A stretch of DNA of 30,117 bases from CAYSRM01 sp964543205 (GTDB lineage Bacteria > Verrucomicrobiota > Kiritimatiellia > UBA8416 > CAYSRM01). The notes beneath the pieces are model-generated. The model searched no databases. It worked only from the letters and a program-made list of their open reading frames with translations, and had not been told where the DNA came from. The position numbers were made by a program, and so were the translations under genes. Below are positions 7,255 through 15,447 of this stretch, one piece after another. The DNA lies in NCBI GenBank assembly GCA_964543205.1, contig CAZIXB010000008.1, positions 1 to 30,117 on the forward strand, read 5' to 3'. Each line of letters starts with the position of its first letter. Positions within the stretch are counted from its first letter, which is position 1.

Positions 7255-7803
7255 ATGGAAAAAGTATTTGGAATAGGCTGGGCAAAGACCGGGACAAAAA
7301 CCCTGGGCGAGTGTCTTGAGACTCTCGGTTACAGGCATTGCAGTCAGCGCCTGGATCTCGTTGATTGCCTGCGCAACGGCAATCTGAAGCGCATTATTAA
7401 AGAAGCGCGGAATTTTGACAGTTTCGAGGACTGGCCCTGGCTGCTTCTTTATCGTGAAATGGACAGAAAGTATCCAGGTTCCCGCTTTGTGCTGACCAGA
7501 AGAGATGAAAACTCCTGGGTGAAAAGTTATATCAACATGGCTAAGAATATCGGCAAGGATGAACATCTCGACAGGATAAGAAGCTTTCTGTATGGGTTGC
7601 CCTTCCCCGATGTCACGGAGGAGCAGTTGCGCGATCGTTACCGGCGCCACAACTGTGGCGTTATGAAATATTTTTCAGACAGGGCTGCCGACCTGCTTGT
7701 TGTTGACTGGCAGGAGGGGGCAGGCTGGCGGGATCTTTGTGGTTTTTTGGGCAGACGGGTTCCCGACCTGCCGTTTCCGCACGCAAACAAGGGCGAATAT
7801 TGA
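7255..7803 (+). CDS. Small sulfotransferase-like protein
   Basis: Resembles PAPS-dependent sulfotransferases of the small Sulfotransfer_4 type. The N-terminal GIGWAKTGTKTLGECLETLG has the 5'-phosphosulfate loop pattern (K10-T-G-T). Later, SRFVLTRRDENSWVKSYI matches the 3'-phosphate motif with its Arg and Ser. A DWPW segment between them is common in the family. Length is 182 residues, slightly short. If active, it could sulfate a hydroxyl or amine on the surface glycan; the acceptor is unknown. ATG 7255 puts the nucleotide loop at the usual distance from the N-terminus; a TTG at 7234 inside the VanZ-like gene is less likely. No PAPS-making genes are in the window. Confidence 0.8.
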   Translation: MEKVFGIGWAKTGTKTLGECLETLGYRHCSQRLDLVDCLRNGNLKRIIKEARNFDSFEDWPWLLLYREMDRKYPGSRFVLTRRDENSWVKSYINMAKNIGKDEHLDRIRSFLYGLPFPDVTEEQLRDRYRRHNCGVMKYFSDRAADLLVVDWQEGAGWRDLCGFLGRRVPDLPFPHANKGEY

Positions 7804-7835
7804 ACATATATTAGTCAGTTGACGAGTTTAAAGCG

Positions 7836-7906
7836 CCGGGTATATGTTGAATCTTTCGGCGGGCGGCTTGTGCGCCGCAGGCGCGGCGAAGGCTGAAGTT
7901 ACCCGG
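7836..7906. terminator. Hairpin-rich convergent gap, possible bidirectional terminator
   Basis: Lies between the converging sulfotransferase-like and aminotransferase genes. CCGGGTA (7836-7842) pairs with TACCCGG (7900-7906), enclosing a perfect 6-bp hairpin CGCCGC (7873-7878)/GCGGCG (7883-7888) with a 4-base loop. There is no T-run on either strand, so it is not a standard intrinsic terminator. The right arm overlaps the aminotransferase stop codon. Confidence 0.35.
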
Positions 7907-9128
7907 TCTTTTCTTTCGCAAGTTTTTTTATGATTTTGCAGATGTACTCGATTTCTTCGTCTTTCAACGACGGTCCGGAGGGCAGGTACATTCCGGTTCG
8001 GCAAAGACGTTCGGCTACAGGGAAGCGTTGTCCCTTAAACCTGGAAAACCATGCCGGTTGATAATGAAGCGGCACAAAGAAGGTCCTTGTTTCAATTCCG
8101 TGTTCGGCCAGCCTGCCCCGGAGCTGGTTCCTGGTAAGAGGAAACGGCGGTTCCAACCTGATGGCGTACATCCAGTAAACACTGCGCGCATTGGGATATT
8201 CCACCGGGGTGTGCAGTCCTGGAATTCCTGCTAGTTGCCAGTTGTATAAATCTGCGTTATGTCGGCGCCTTTTTACAAGAGATCCGAGGCGTTCAGTCTG
8301 GCCGAGTCCTACTGCCGCCTGCAGGTTGGTCATTCTGTAATTGAAGCCCACATCATGATGCCAGAAATGTCTTTCCGGAGAAAAAGCGTGATCTCGCAGA
8401 TAACGCGCGCGTTCCAGCCATTCGCTGTCGTTGGAAGTTACCATTCCGCCTTCCCCGGTTGTAATGATCTTGTTGGCGTAAAACGAAAAACAAGCGGCGT
8501 GCCCGAGGCTTCCGCAGGGCCGTCCCTCATAAAGCGCGCCGTGGGCTTCTGCCGCATCTTCGATTACCCGGATTTCATATTTTGACGCCAGCGAGTTGAT
8601 TGCATTCATTTCCGCCGGGTGGCCGTATACGTGAACGGGTATTATTGCCTTTGTAGCCGGAGTGATCTTTTTTTCAATGCCGGAGACATCGATGTTGCCT
8701 GTGGCCAGTTCAGAGTCCGCCGCTTTGGCAGTTGCCCCGGTGTATGCTATTGCGTTGGCTGTTGCGATCATGGTGAAGGCGGGTAGAATAACTTCGTCGC
8801 CGGGCCCGATGCCTGAGGCCGCAAGCGCCAGGTGGAGGGCCGCGGTTCCGCTGGAACAGGAGACTCCTTCGCGGCATCCAACAGCGCCTGAAAAGGAACT
8901 TTCAAAGTCTTTAACATATTTTCCGGCCGAAGAAATCCACCCGCGGGCCATACAGTCGGCCACATATTCCTTTTCACGCCCGTCTATCAGCACGTCGGCA
9001 ACCGGGATGATTCTTTTTGCATGTCCGTCCCCGGGAATGCTGCATGGGTTGAGCGCGGGATCCGGACCTGGCAGGTCGGTCATGATTCTACTTAGTTCTT
9101 TTTCCGGGATCGTATTGGGCATATTCAT
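7899..9128 (-). CDS. DegT/DnrJ/EryC1/StrS-family sugar aminotransferase
   Basis: A PLP-dependent enzyme that puts an amino group on a nucleotide keto-sugar, using an amino acid donor. Motifs in order: IPVADVLIDGREKEYV, CSSGTAALHLAL (phosphate binding), DEVILPAFTMIATANAI, VIEDAAEAHGA (the Asp that contacts the pyridine ring), and SFYANKIITTGEGGM with the Lys that forms the Schiff base. The closing segments FFVPLHYQPAW and RLCRTGMYLPSG are typical. It is 409 residues long, with about 38 extra residues before the family start. GAGGT eleven bases upstream supports ATG 9128 over an internal ATG at 9083. It starts 9 bases after the PP-loop gene, so it is the last gene of a three-gene operon. GDP-perosamine synthase-like is one option, but the product cannot be fixed from sequence alone. 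Confidence 0.93.
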   Translation of the reverse strand: MNMPNTIPEKELSRIMTDLPGPDPALNPCSIPGDGHAKRIIPVADVLIDGREKEYVADCMARGWISSAGKYVKDFESSFSGAVGCREGVSCSSGTAALHLALAASGIGPGDEVILPAFTMIATANAIAYTGATAKAADSELATGNIDVSGIEKKITPATKAIIPVHVYGHPAEMNAINSLASKYEIRVIEDAAEAHGALYEGRPCGSLGHAACFSFYANKIITTGEGGMVTSNDSEWLERARYLRDHAFSPERHFWHHDVGFNYRMTNLQAAVGLGQTERLGSLVKRRRHNADLYNWQLAGIPGLHTPVEYPNARSVYWMYAIRLEPPFPLTRNQLRGRLAEHGIETRTFFVPLHYQPAWFSRFKGQRFPVAERLCRTGMYLPSGPSLKDEEIEYICKIIKKLAKEKTG

Positions 9129-9137
9129 GGTTCCAGA

Positions 9138-10634
9138 CTACCTCAACGCCTCCGCGCACCAATCTATTGCCTCGCGCGTATACCGGCTGAACCGGTTTCC
9201 CGGGTGCGACTGGCCGCCCGAAGAGTACCTTGCTTCGAGAAATGAACGCAAGTTGTTCTTTTCTGTTTCGTCAACAAAATCAAGAAATTCGTCAGCGAAA
9301 GCCCCGAGTTCAGGCATGCGGACGTTGCGGCTTAATGCCCATAGTCTGGTTGTGTTGAATGCAGCCTTCCACAAAGAAACGGGATGCAGGACATAAGAGG
9401 GTTTTTTAAGAAAGCAGAAAAAGAGGCGCGGCAGTCCGATGTTTCCAGTTATATGCAGGGTCTGTCTGTACAGCAGTTGACGGGTTATTGCGTCCGGCAG
9501 CAGTTGTTGCTTGTTCTCCGCTGCTGCGCGTATTTTCTCCCACGATTCCACTGCGGCAAGGTTTTTTGCGGCATCGCCGCCCATTTCGGCCGGGTCAAAG
9601 CCTGCTTCCAGCGAGCACAAGGCAGTGCGCAGGCATTGACCGCACTTATTGCACATTGGTTCATCGGGCGTCATTGACCAGCACGAAGTCTGCATGTCCC
9701 TCAGTTCGGGCCATTCTTTCCATAGCGTTTGTTGAATCTGCATGGTTCGCAGTGGAGCGGTAAGGCTGCTTATGCTTATATCATAGGGTTGAAAAATGTG
9801 TTGGAGAGTCTTGAGCGTCGTCACACTGTACATTGCATGAGTATGCGTGACAAGAGTTCCGTCAATTCTGGCCGCAGTCTGAACTTCCAGCTCGGAGGCC
9901 ACGTAAAGGCGGTTGATGTTTTTCGCAGCGGCGGCAAGGATCAGGCACGCGGCATACAGAAGCACGTCGGTCAGTTCGTTTACTGCCTCAGTGAGGCCAT
10001 GTTCTCGCGGATACAGGTTGTGGTAGGAACTCCTGTAGTTTGTCTGAACCTTTATCATATCCAATCCTGTCCGGCGTTGTATTTGGTCATAGACATAAAG
10101 CCTTCGCGGATGAACCTCGGGTGGCGGGGCTAGAGTCGTCACCAGGAGCGGAGATTCACCCTGTTCGATTAGAAAGCCGGTCTGAAAAAGGCTGTCTTTT
10201 CCGCCGCTGAAAGCTGTTGCCGAACCCTCGCCATTCACCGGGTCCGAGCTGCGGGATAGCATTTCTCCGCTGCAGTCCCAGGAAAGATCCATTTTCTCTT
10301 TTCTGCCCGAATGAAACAGGAGGCTGTTCCATTGATTTTCCGCAAGGCGGCTCCACGCCAGGCGTTCACCATCCTGAAGTTTGAAAGGAAGTTTGATTTT
10401 GCATGGAGCCAGAATTGCCCAGTGCGGGTAGAGCAGCATAAGAACAGTTCTTTCTACGAGTCCGGCAGGCAGGAGATGCAAGTTAACTTCTTCTGGAAAT
10501 ACCAGGCTGCAATTCGTTCGTCTATACAGTTTGGATGCGGGATTGATTTTCCAGCGTATATTTATTCGGCTTTGCTGGATCTCGACAGGTTCAAGTGTAA
10601 ATGTGGTTTCTTTGGAGTTGTCTTGAATGTTCAC
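9138..10634 (-). CDS. PP-loop ATPase protein with Cys cluster, polysaccharide-locus type
   Basis: The centre carries SGGKDS (143-148), the phosphate-binding loop of PP-loop (ATP pyrophosphatase) enzymes, which activate a substrate by adenylation. Residues 1-135 are a beta-rich N-terminal part. A Cys cluster follows the PP-loop domain: C318, then C328-x2-C331-x2-C334-x5-C340, next to an RTALCSLEAGFD segment. I recall similar Cys-rich CLRT-type motifs in unassigned proteins of polysaccharide loci. MurL, the muramoyl-peptide epimerase, is another PP-loop relative of similar size, but I cannot confirm it. GTG start; the gene overlaps the upstream GT4 by 44 bases and sits 9 bases before the aminotransferase. 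Linkage suggests a step on an amino sugar or its acyl group (inference). Substrate unknown. Confidence 0.8.
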   Translation of the reverse strand: MNIQDNSKETTFTLEPVEIQQSRINIRWKINPASKLYRRTNCSLVFPEEVNLHLLPAGLVERTVLMLLYPHWAILAPCKIKLPFKLQDGERLAWSRLAENQWNSLLFHSGRKEKMDLSWDCSGEMLSRSSDPVNGEGSATAFSGGKDSLFQTGFLIEQGESPLLVTTLAPPPEVHPRRLYVYDQIQRRTGLDMIKVQTNYRSSYHNLYPREHGLTEAVNELTDVLLYAACLILAAAAKNINRLYVASELEVQTAARIDGTLVTHTHAMYSVTTLKTLQHIFQPYDISISSLTAPLRTMQIQQTLWKEWPELRDMQTSCWSMTPDEPMCNKCGQCLRTALCSLEAGFDPAEMGGDAAKNLAAVESWEKIRAAAENKQQLLPDAITRQLLYRQTLHITGNIGLPRLFFCFLKKPSYVLHPVSLWKAAFNTTRLWALSRNVRMPELGAFADEFLDFVDETEKNNLRSFLEARYSSGGQSHPGNRFSRYTREAIDWCAEALR

Positions 10635-11937
10635 TGTAAATATTTTCCAGGGTCCTTGCCAGTACTTCCGGCGAAAATCTCTCTGCGTATGTTCTGCGCG
10701 CTGCCTGCCCGAGTTCTTCCCGCCTTTCCGGGTAGTCGAGTAATGTCTTCAGCCCATTGCTTAATGCCTCGGCGTCTCCCGGAGGCACAAGGATTCCGTC
10801 GGAGCCATCCCGAACATCTTCCAGCATACCGTCAACTCCGGAAGCAATACAACATTTTCCTTTCTGCATTGCTTCCAGTAGAGACATCGAGCCGCTTTGT
10901 TCCTCGATGGAGGGCAGCGCGTATATATCGCAGTTCTGCAGCCATGGTCCTATATCTTTGACGTAACCGGGGCAGCTTACGCAATCTGTTAAGCCAAGAT
11001 CCTGTATTTGCCTGCGGGTGTTCTTGAGCAGCGGGCCAAGACCGATCAAAACCGCGTTGAACCGGTTGCCTTTTTGCTTCAAGGCGGCCAGCGCATTGCA
11101 CAAGACGTCCAGCCCTTTTCTCGGGTCGTGTCGAGACACGCAGACGATTAAAGGTTTGCCTGGAACCAGCGGTTGCGGAAGATCCGGTAACGCCCATCGC
11201 TCGGATTGACTGTCGCTGAATGCCAGTTCTGAACAGTAGGGAACAATACGGCAGTTGGAATCAGGCCGGTATTCCTGTTCGAGCAGGGATTTGACCCGGC
11301 GATAATTTACCAGTGTCAGATCCGAATCGATGAAAGCTGACTTTTCAAGCTTTGCCAGGCAGGTCCTGCATAGAGTAAGATGTGCCAGACAGATTAAGCG
11401 GCGCTTGAATCCGTAGTGTTTTGCGCCTATCATTTTGCTTCTGTATTCCTGGTTGACCATGGTATAGAGACTGGCGATCAGTCGCGTGTTTTTGCGCCGG
11501 CCACTGAGCTTGGCGGCGGCGATGCCGGCCTCTGCCCAGATGCCGAACCCGTGAATAAGCACAGGTTCATCCCGCCTGCAAAGCCATTGTGAAATCCCGC
11601 TTATAAAAGAATGCCGGTGAAAGGGATATTGTGGGCCATGAATACTGTTGGGGAAGTCGATATTGAGGGCGCGGCTTAGAGATGATCTGATGCGGTGAAC
11701 CCGGCCGTAATCTGTTTCGACTGTGCCTTCTTCTGAGCTTAGACAGAATATGCGCGGATTAAACCCGGCGCGGCGCGCGGCCCGGGCATGCGCCCGCACG
11801 TAACTTGAATGTCCCCCGCTCATCTCGGCCAATGGGTCTTTTCCTGCCACGTATGCAAGCGAACAGCTCTGTTTGTTTACAGGGGAATTCATCCGGGGAT
11901 CGTAGAAGACAGGCTTGGGCTGGACAAGTTTTTTCAT
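10591..11937 (-). CDS. Glycosyltransferase family 4
   Basis: A GT-B enzyme of 448 residues, first gene of the minus-strand operon. The N-terminal acceptor domain has AEMSGGHSSYVRAHARAARRAG, the Gly-rich loop near the start of many GT4 proteins, and HGFGIWAE. The donor domain shows VCVSRHDPRKGLDVLCNAL, LPSIEEQSGSMSLLEAM and SDGILVPPGDAEALSNGL. In the usual Glu-x7-Glu pair the first Glu is replaced by Gln (Q-x7-E), with two Glu just before it. Its 3' end overlaps the PP-loop gene by 44 bases, so translation is probably coupled. The start at ATG 11937 has no good Shine-Dalgarno; ATG 11892 is an alternative and also lacks one. Confidence 0.9.
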   Translation of the reverse strand: MKKLVQPKPVFYDPRMNSPVNKQSCSLAYVAGKDPLAEMSGGHSSYVRAHARAARRAGFNPRIFCLSSEEGTVETDYGRVHRIRSSLSRALNIDFPNSIHGPQYPFHRHSFISGISQWLCRRDEPVLIHGFGIWAEAGIAAAKLSGRRKNTRLIASLYTMVNQEYRSKMIGAKHYGFKRRLICLAHLTLCRTCLAKLEKSAFIDSDLTLVNYRRVKSLLEQEYRPDSNCRIVPYCSELAFSDSQSERWALPDLPQPLVPGKPLIVCVSRHDPRKGLDVLCNALAALKQKGNRFNAVLIGLGPLLKNTRRQIQDLGLTDCVSCPGYVKDIGPWLQNCDIYALPSIEEQSGSMSLLEAMQKGKCCIASGVDGMLEDVRDGSDGILVPPGDAEALSNGLKTLLDYPERREELGQAARRTYAERFSPEVLARTLENIYSEHSRQLQRNHIYT

Positions 11938-11967
11938 GGATGTGCCGGCTAAAACTGAACATGCAAC

Positions 11968-11997
11968 TTGACAAAACCTGTGTCCGGCAGCTAGTAA
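11968..11997 (+). promoter_or_regulatory. Candidate promoter for the pyruvyltransferase gene
   Basis: A perfect TTGACA (11968-11973) is followed, after 18 bases, by a weak -10, TAGTAA (11992-11997, 3 of 6). Transcription would start around 12004, only a few bases before ATG 12008. The gene also lacks a Shine-Dalgarno, so a near-leaderless message is possible. TGCCGG/CCGGCA arms (11943-11948, 11984-11989) bracket the -35. Confidence 0.35.
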
Positions 11998-12007
11998 CGG
12001 CTTAAAG

Positions 12008-13066
12008 ATGGATCATTCATGCAACAGTAAATTCGGCAATGAAGGCGCCCAAGGCTGGCTTAAGAAGCTCGGTTCGGCGCTTAAGCCGCTTCTGGATGGA
12101 GCCGGAAAATGCGCGTTTATAGGGTTTCCTAACCAGAGAAACGCCGGCGATTCGGCCTTATGGGTTGGGGGGCTGCGCCTGCTTGATTCGATCGGGGTCA
12201 AAGTTGTTTATACCTGTTGCCACCGCTCTTACAGCCCACATGATCTTGTTGGCAGGCTTCCAGAAGGTCCAATCGTTATCAGCGGGGGCGGGAATCTAGG
12301 CGACATGTATATGGATGAGGAGAATCTCCGCCGGGCTGTTTTGCGCGACTTTCCTTCGCGGCGCATAGTGCAGTTGCCGCAGACTGTACATTTCCGGAGC
12401 CTGGATGAAGCAATGCGGATTGCGCCGTTATATGCCGGTCATAGCAGTCTTCGGCTGATGGTTCGCGAGAACGAGAGTCGAAAGTGGCTGAAACGGCGCT
12501 GGTCATTGCCTTCTATTCTTGCCCCCGATGCCGCGCTGGGGCTCAATGGAATCAAGAAATCATGTTCGCCAGACACGTATGTCTTCTGTCTTTTGCGGTC
12601 TGATGCCGAAGGCAGGAGTGAACTGAGAAAGGATGCAGCTCTGGCTGGTTTTGATGTAGAGGACTGGATAGACAGGGATTCCAGGATTGGGATGTTTGAG
12701 AATCAAACAGCCGGACTGGAGCTGCAATACGACAGATTGGTTGATAAGCTCAGCCGCGGAAGAGGTCTTCAGCGCAAATGGGCTTTGTCTCGCGCCTCAT
12801 TGTTGCGCAGCAGATTGGCTGAGCGACGTTTAAAGCGCGGATGCAGGATATTATCGAGGGGCAGGGTTGTTATTACAGACAGGCTTCATGGGCACATCCT
12901 GAGTCTTGGGATGGGGATACCGAATGTTCTAATCGATAACAATTACGGTAAAAACAGGGCAGTTTACGAAAGCTGGACTGCCGGATGTCCGGGGGTAGCA
13001 TGGGCGGAGTCTTTTCAGGAGGCTGCGGATATTGCGAAAACGATGACAAAGGTGGCGCCGGAATGA
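12008..13066 (+). CDS. Polysaccharide pyruvyltransferase family protein
   Basis: Family members add a pyruvate ketal from phosphoenolpyruvate to a sugar of an exopolysaccharide. The N-terminal domain has GFPNQRNAGDSALWVGG with the conserved Asn and Gly-Asp, followed by VISGGGNLGDMY. The C-terminal domain has VITDRLHGHILSLGMGIPNVLIDNNYGKN, the hallmark of the family with its conserved Arg-x-His. A positively charged helical insert (about 240-285) separates them. Length is 352 residues, normal. It is divergent from the GT4 operon, with a 70-base gap, and convergent with the following GT2, 22 bases away. Pyruvate would add negative charge to the glycan. Confidence 0.92.
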   Translation: MDHSCNSKFGNEGAQGWLKKLGSALKPLLDGAGKCAFIGFPNQRNAGDSALWVGGLRLLDSIGVKVVYTCCHRSYSPHDLVGRLPEGPIVISGGGNLGDMYMDEENLRRAVLRDFPSRRIVQLPQTVHFRSLDEAMRIAPLYAGHSSLRLMVRENESRKWLKRRWSLPSILAPDAALGLNGIKKSCSPDTYVFCLLRSDAEGRSELRKDAALAGFDVEDWIDRDSRIGMFENQTAGLELQYDRLVDKLSRGRGLQRKWALSRASLLRSRLAERRLKRGCRILSRGRVVITDRLHGHILSLGMGIPNVLIDNNYGKNRAVYESWTAGCPGVAWAESFQEAADIAKTMTKVAPE

Positions 13067-13088
13067 GTCATTCGTGCTGCCGGCTTGT

Positions 13089-14054
13089 CTATTTCCTGAA
13101 ATCCGTAAAGTTGTCTGGTTTGACTTCAAAGCGGGGCAGCGTTCTTTTTTTCAGAAGCCCGGTGAAAATCCCCGACGTCCAACCTTTTACCAGGAGTCTG
13201 TGAACCTTTTTTGCCTCTGAAGAAGAAGTTCGCCCTTGAGTTTCTGCAATTTGCGCCTCCTTGACATAGTGTCTTGCAGGCAGCGAGCGAAGCGTTTTGA
13301 CGATTTTCTCCGGCAATGGATCGAGGGCGTTTTTCATGCAGTAATAAGCGTCGCTGAAGGCAATATTCCGCCATGGACGCCGATACAACAGCGGCCTTTC
13401 TTCCTTTGCGTCATAGTGTCTTGCCGCGCTGTTTTCAAGGTAGGCCGTTTTGATTCCGACTTTGTTTAATCTAAAGCAGATATCTGTTTCGTCGTGATAA
13501 TACCTGTAAGCTTCATCAAAGCCTTTGACCTGTTCCAGGCCTGAGCGGCGAAAAAATGCGTTGCAGCCGGGAACACGTAGAACCCACCTGCTCGAAACCA
13601 TGGCATTGTTCATATTCAGCCCCGGCACTGCGAACTGCCCGTAATCGTTAACGGTATTATTGTGGTCATGAAATTCCTCTACACTGGAATCCCGATACAA
13701 CACCTGTCCGCCGGCTGCGGCATATGCGCATGATGTGTCTTTTTCGAAAAAGTCGGAGAAACCAGCCGCCCAGTTCTTTGAAGCAGGCATGGCGTCATCG
13801 TCGATAAAACCGACCAATTCTCCGGCGGCCTTTTGAGCTCCGGTGTTGCGCGCCCGGGCAATGTTTTTAACCGGGCATGACACCGTTTTCAGGTTGCATG
13901 GAATTTCTTTTACAGCTTGCCAGGTAGCCTGGGATCCAGGCCCTATGACAACGACAACCTCGATGGATTTATGCGATTGTTGAAGCAATTCCCGCAGAAG
14001 CCTGCACAACAAGCGGTCACGGTTTCCGGTCACTATCACGATAGATATATTCAT
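13089..14054 (-). CDS. GT2 glycosyltransferase
   Basis: A GT-A inverting glycosyltransferase of 321 residues. NISIVIVTGNRDRLLCRLL opens the domain. IARARNTGAQKAAGELVGF precedes the metal-binding IDDDAMP, and later CNAFFRRSGLEQVKGFDEAY and HDETDICFRL give the catalytic acidic pair. The C-terminal third is basic and helical, perhaps for membrane contact. The frame stays open to 14174, but those 40 residues have no family similarity. AAGGA (plus-strand complement 14063-14067) supports ATG 14054. It stands alone on the minus strand between plus-strand genes. Sugar specificity cannot be read. Confidence 0.9.
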   Translation of the reverse strand: MNISIVIVTGNRDRLLCRLLRELLQQSHKSIEVVVVIGPGSQATWQAVKEIPCNLKTVSCPVKNIARARNTGAQKAAGELVGFIDDDAMPASKNWAAGFSDFFEKDTSCAYAAAGGQVLYRDSSVEEFHDHNNTVNDYGQFAVPGLNMNNAMVSSRWVLRVPGCNAFFRRSGLEQVKGFDEAYRYYHDETDICFRLNKVGIKTAYLENSAARHYDAKEERPLLYRRPWRNIAFSDAYYCMKNALDPLPEKIVKTLRSLPARHYVKEAQIAETQGRTSSSEAKKVHRLLVKGWTSGIFTGLLKKRTLPRFEVKPDNFTDFRK

Positions 14055-14062
14055 CAAAAAAA

Positions 14063-14067
14063 TCCTT
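14063..14067 (-). promoter_or_regulatory. Ribosome binding site choosing start 14054
   Basis: AAGGA on the minus strand lies eight bases before ATG 14054, separated by a T-rich spacer. It decides for the shorter protein over the open frame that begins at 14174. Confidence 0.65.
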
Positions 14068-14209
14068 GGAAAGCGCGGTCGTTGAACGGCGCGCGCGCGA
14101 AAAATAAAAGCCGATTCTGTGTTCAATTTCGACCCGAAGTTGACTAAACTACCAGATGCGGCTATTTTATTCAAACTCTGTCGGGGGCAACGTTTGATGT
14201 TGCGGTCGA

Positions 14210-14243
14210 TTGTCTGGAGTGATGTTATCGATACATAATCGAT
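14210..14243 (+). promoter_or_regulatory. Candidate promoter with twin ATCGAT sites
   Basis: TTGTCT (14210-14215) and CATAAT (14234-14239) are 18 bases apart, 4/6 and 5/6 matches to a sigma-70 promoter. Two ATCGAT palindromes (14227-14232 and 14238-14243) flank and overlap the -10, with centres 11 bases apart, about one helical turn. That arrangement could be an operator, though ATCGAT is short enough to occur by chance. Confidence 0.3.
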
Positions 14244-14259
14244 TTAGCGAGGCTGTTTA

Positions 14260-15447
14260 ATGCGCAAATCAAAATCAGGAATCAGTGTGGTTATTCCATG
14301 TCTGAACGAAGAGACATCAATTGGAAGGGCAGTGGAAGCAGCAAGTTCCGGTATCACGCGGATGCAGCTCCTCGGAGAGGTTATAGTGGTTGATAACGGC
14401 AGTACGGATAATTCTGCCCGGGTTGCCAGGGAGCACGGCGCTAAAGTTATCAGGGAAGACGAAAAGGGCTACGGCGCTGCTCTCAGGGCCGGATTCCGGC
14501 ATGCTGCCCATAACATAATTGTCATGGGGGACGGAGACCTCACTTATGATTTTTCCCGGCTTGATGAGCTTGTGCAGCCCATACTGGAGGGGGAAGCCGA
14601 ATTTGTTGTGGGAAACAGGATGCGCAACATAAGGCCCGGATCCATGCCTGCCTTGCACAGGTGGATCGGCAATCCGTTATTGTCCCTTCTGCTCAGACTG
14701 ATGTTCCGGAAACACATAGTTCGCGATGCCCATTGCGGCATGCGGGCGATAAGGAAAGATACGTATGAGAAACTCGGATGTGTTACCACAGGAATGGAAT
14801 TTGCCAGCGAGATGATAGTTCGGGCCATTGACCGTAATGTTGTTATGACAGAACGTGATATCGTTTACCATCCAAGGGTGGGGGAATCCAAGCTTATGTC
14901 GTTTCGTGACGGGTGGCGGCACCTGCGTTTCATGTTTCTGCACAGTCCCACTACGGCATTGCTGCTGCCCGGCGCCGGGTGCTGGATACTGGGGATGCTG
15001 GTGGTTTTGCCTCTGGCTTTCGGGCCGGTGATGATCGGAGGCCGGGCTATTGATATTCATTGCATGATCATGGGCGGGATGCTCAACATTCTCAGCATAC
15101 AGTTTATTACCATGGGATTGCTGGCAAAAGCCTATGCGCATCTTTCCGGCTTGAGAGAAGATCCGCTGATTGCCTGGTTTTATGAGAAATTCACCTTTGA
15201 AAAGTTTATTATGCTGACTATCCCTTTTATTCTCATTGGTCTGGGTATAGTTATGGCTGTTATTATCAAGTGGATAAGGGGCGGTTTCGGCATTCTTGAC
15301 GAAGCAAGGCTGCTGTTTTTCGGGATTATATGCTTTGTCAACGGGGTCCAGGTTTTTGCCGCATCATATCTATTCAGCATAATGGCGCTTCCCCGCCATA
15401 TTGGCAGAGCGCCCGGACCTGGTAAAGAAGCGGATTATCCGGAATAA
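14260..15447 (+). CDS. Membrane-anchored GT2, polyprenyl-phosphate glycosyltransferase type
   Basis: The N-terminal GT2 domain has ISVVIPCLNEETSI, VVDNGSTDNSA, the GDGDLTYD donor motif, VVGNRM, and DAHCGMRAIRKD, a set typical of dolichyl-phosphate beta-glucosyltransferase-like enzymes. Four hydrophobic segments follow (about 228-250, 262-285, 312-335, 348-372), which would anchor it in the inner membrane. It probably makes a polyprenyl-phosphate sugar that is used as donor on the periplasmic side, for example for side branches. Length is 395 residues. GCGAGG about ten bases upstream is a fair ribosome site. Its stop is directly followed by the start of the next GT2, so the two are an operon. 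Confidence 0.92.
   Translation: MRKSKSGISVVIPCLNEETSIGRAVEAASSGITRMQLLGEVIVVDNGSTDNSARVAREHGAKVIREDEKGYGAALRAGFRHAAHNIIVMGDGDLTYDFSRLDELVQPILEGEAEFVVGNRMRNIRPGSMPALHRWIGNPLLSLLLRLMFRKHIVRDAHCGMRAIRKDTYEKLGCVTTGMEFASEMIVRAIDRNVVMTERDIVYHPRVGESKLMSFRDGWRHLRFMFLHSPTTALLLPGAGCWILGMLVVLPLAFGPVMIGGRAIDIHCMIMGGMLNILSIQFITMGLLAKAYAHLSGLREDPLIAWFYEKFTFEKFIMLTIPFILIGLGIVMAVIIKWIRGGFGILDEARLLFFGIICFVNGVQVFAASYLFSIMALPRHIGRAPGPGKEADYPE

Noticed and set aside
7024..7650. A 208-codon open frame on the minus strand
   Set aside because: It is antisense to the VanZ-like and sulfotransferase-like genes, with no motif and no ribosome site.
8662..9396. A 244-codon open frame on the plus strand
   Set aside because: It runs antisense across the aminotransferase and the end of the PP-loop gene, both of which have clear family motifs. 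Its translation shows no recognisable domain.
9138..10634. Calling the PP-loop protein MurL
   Set aside because: Only SGGKDS and overall size support it. The linkage to glycan genes and the Cys cluster point elsewhere, and no search could be run.
10311..10961. A 216-codon open frame on the plus strand
   Set aside because: It is antisense to the GT4/PP-loop overlap, and its translation is low in recognisable motifs.
10591..11937. Inactive GT4 because of Gln in the Glu-x7-Glu motif
   Set aside because: Two Glu stand directly before the Gln, GT4 proteins vary at this point, and the rest of the donor domain is intact.
14055..14174. Forty extra residues on the GT2 at 13089-14054
   Set aside because: They have no family similarity, and AAGGA sits just upstream of the ATG at 14054.
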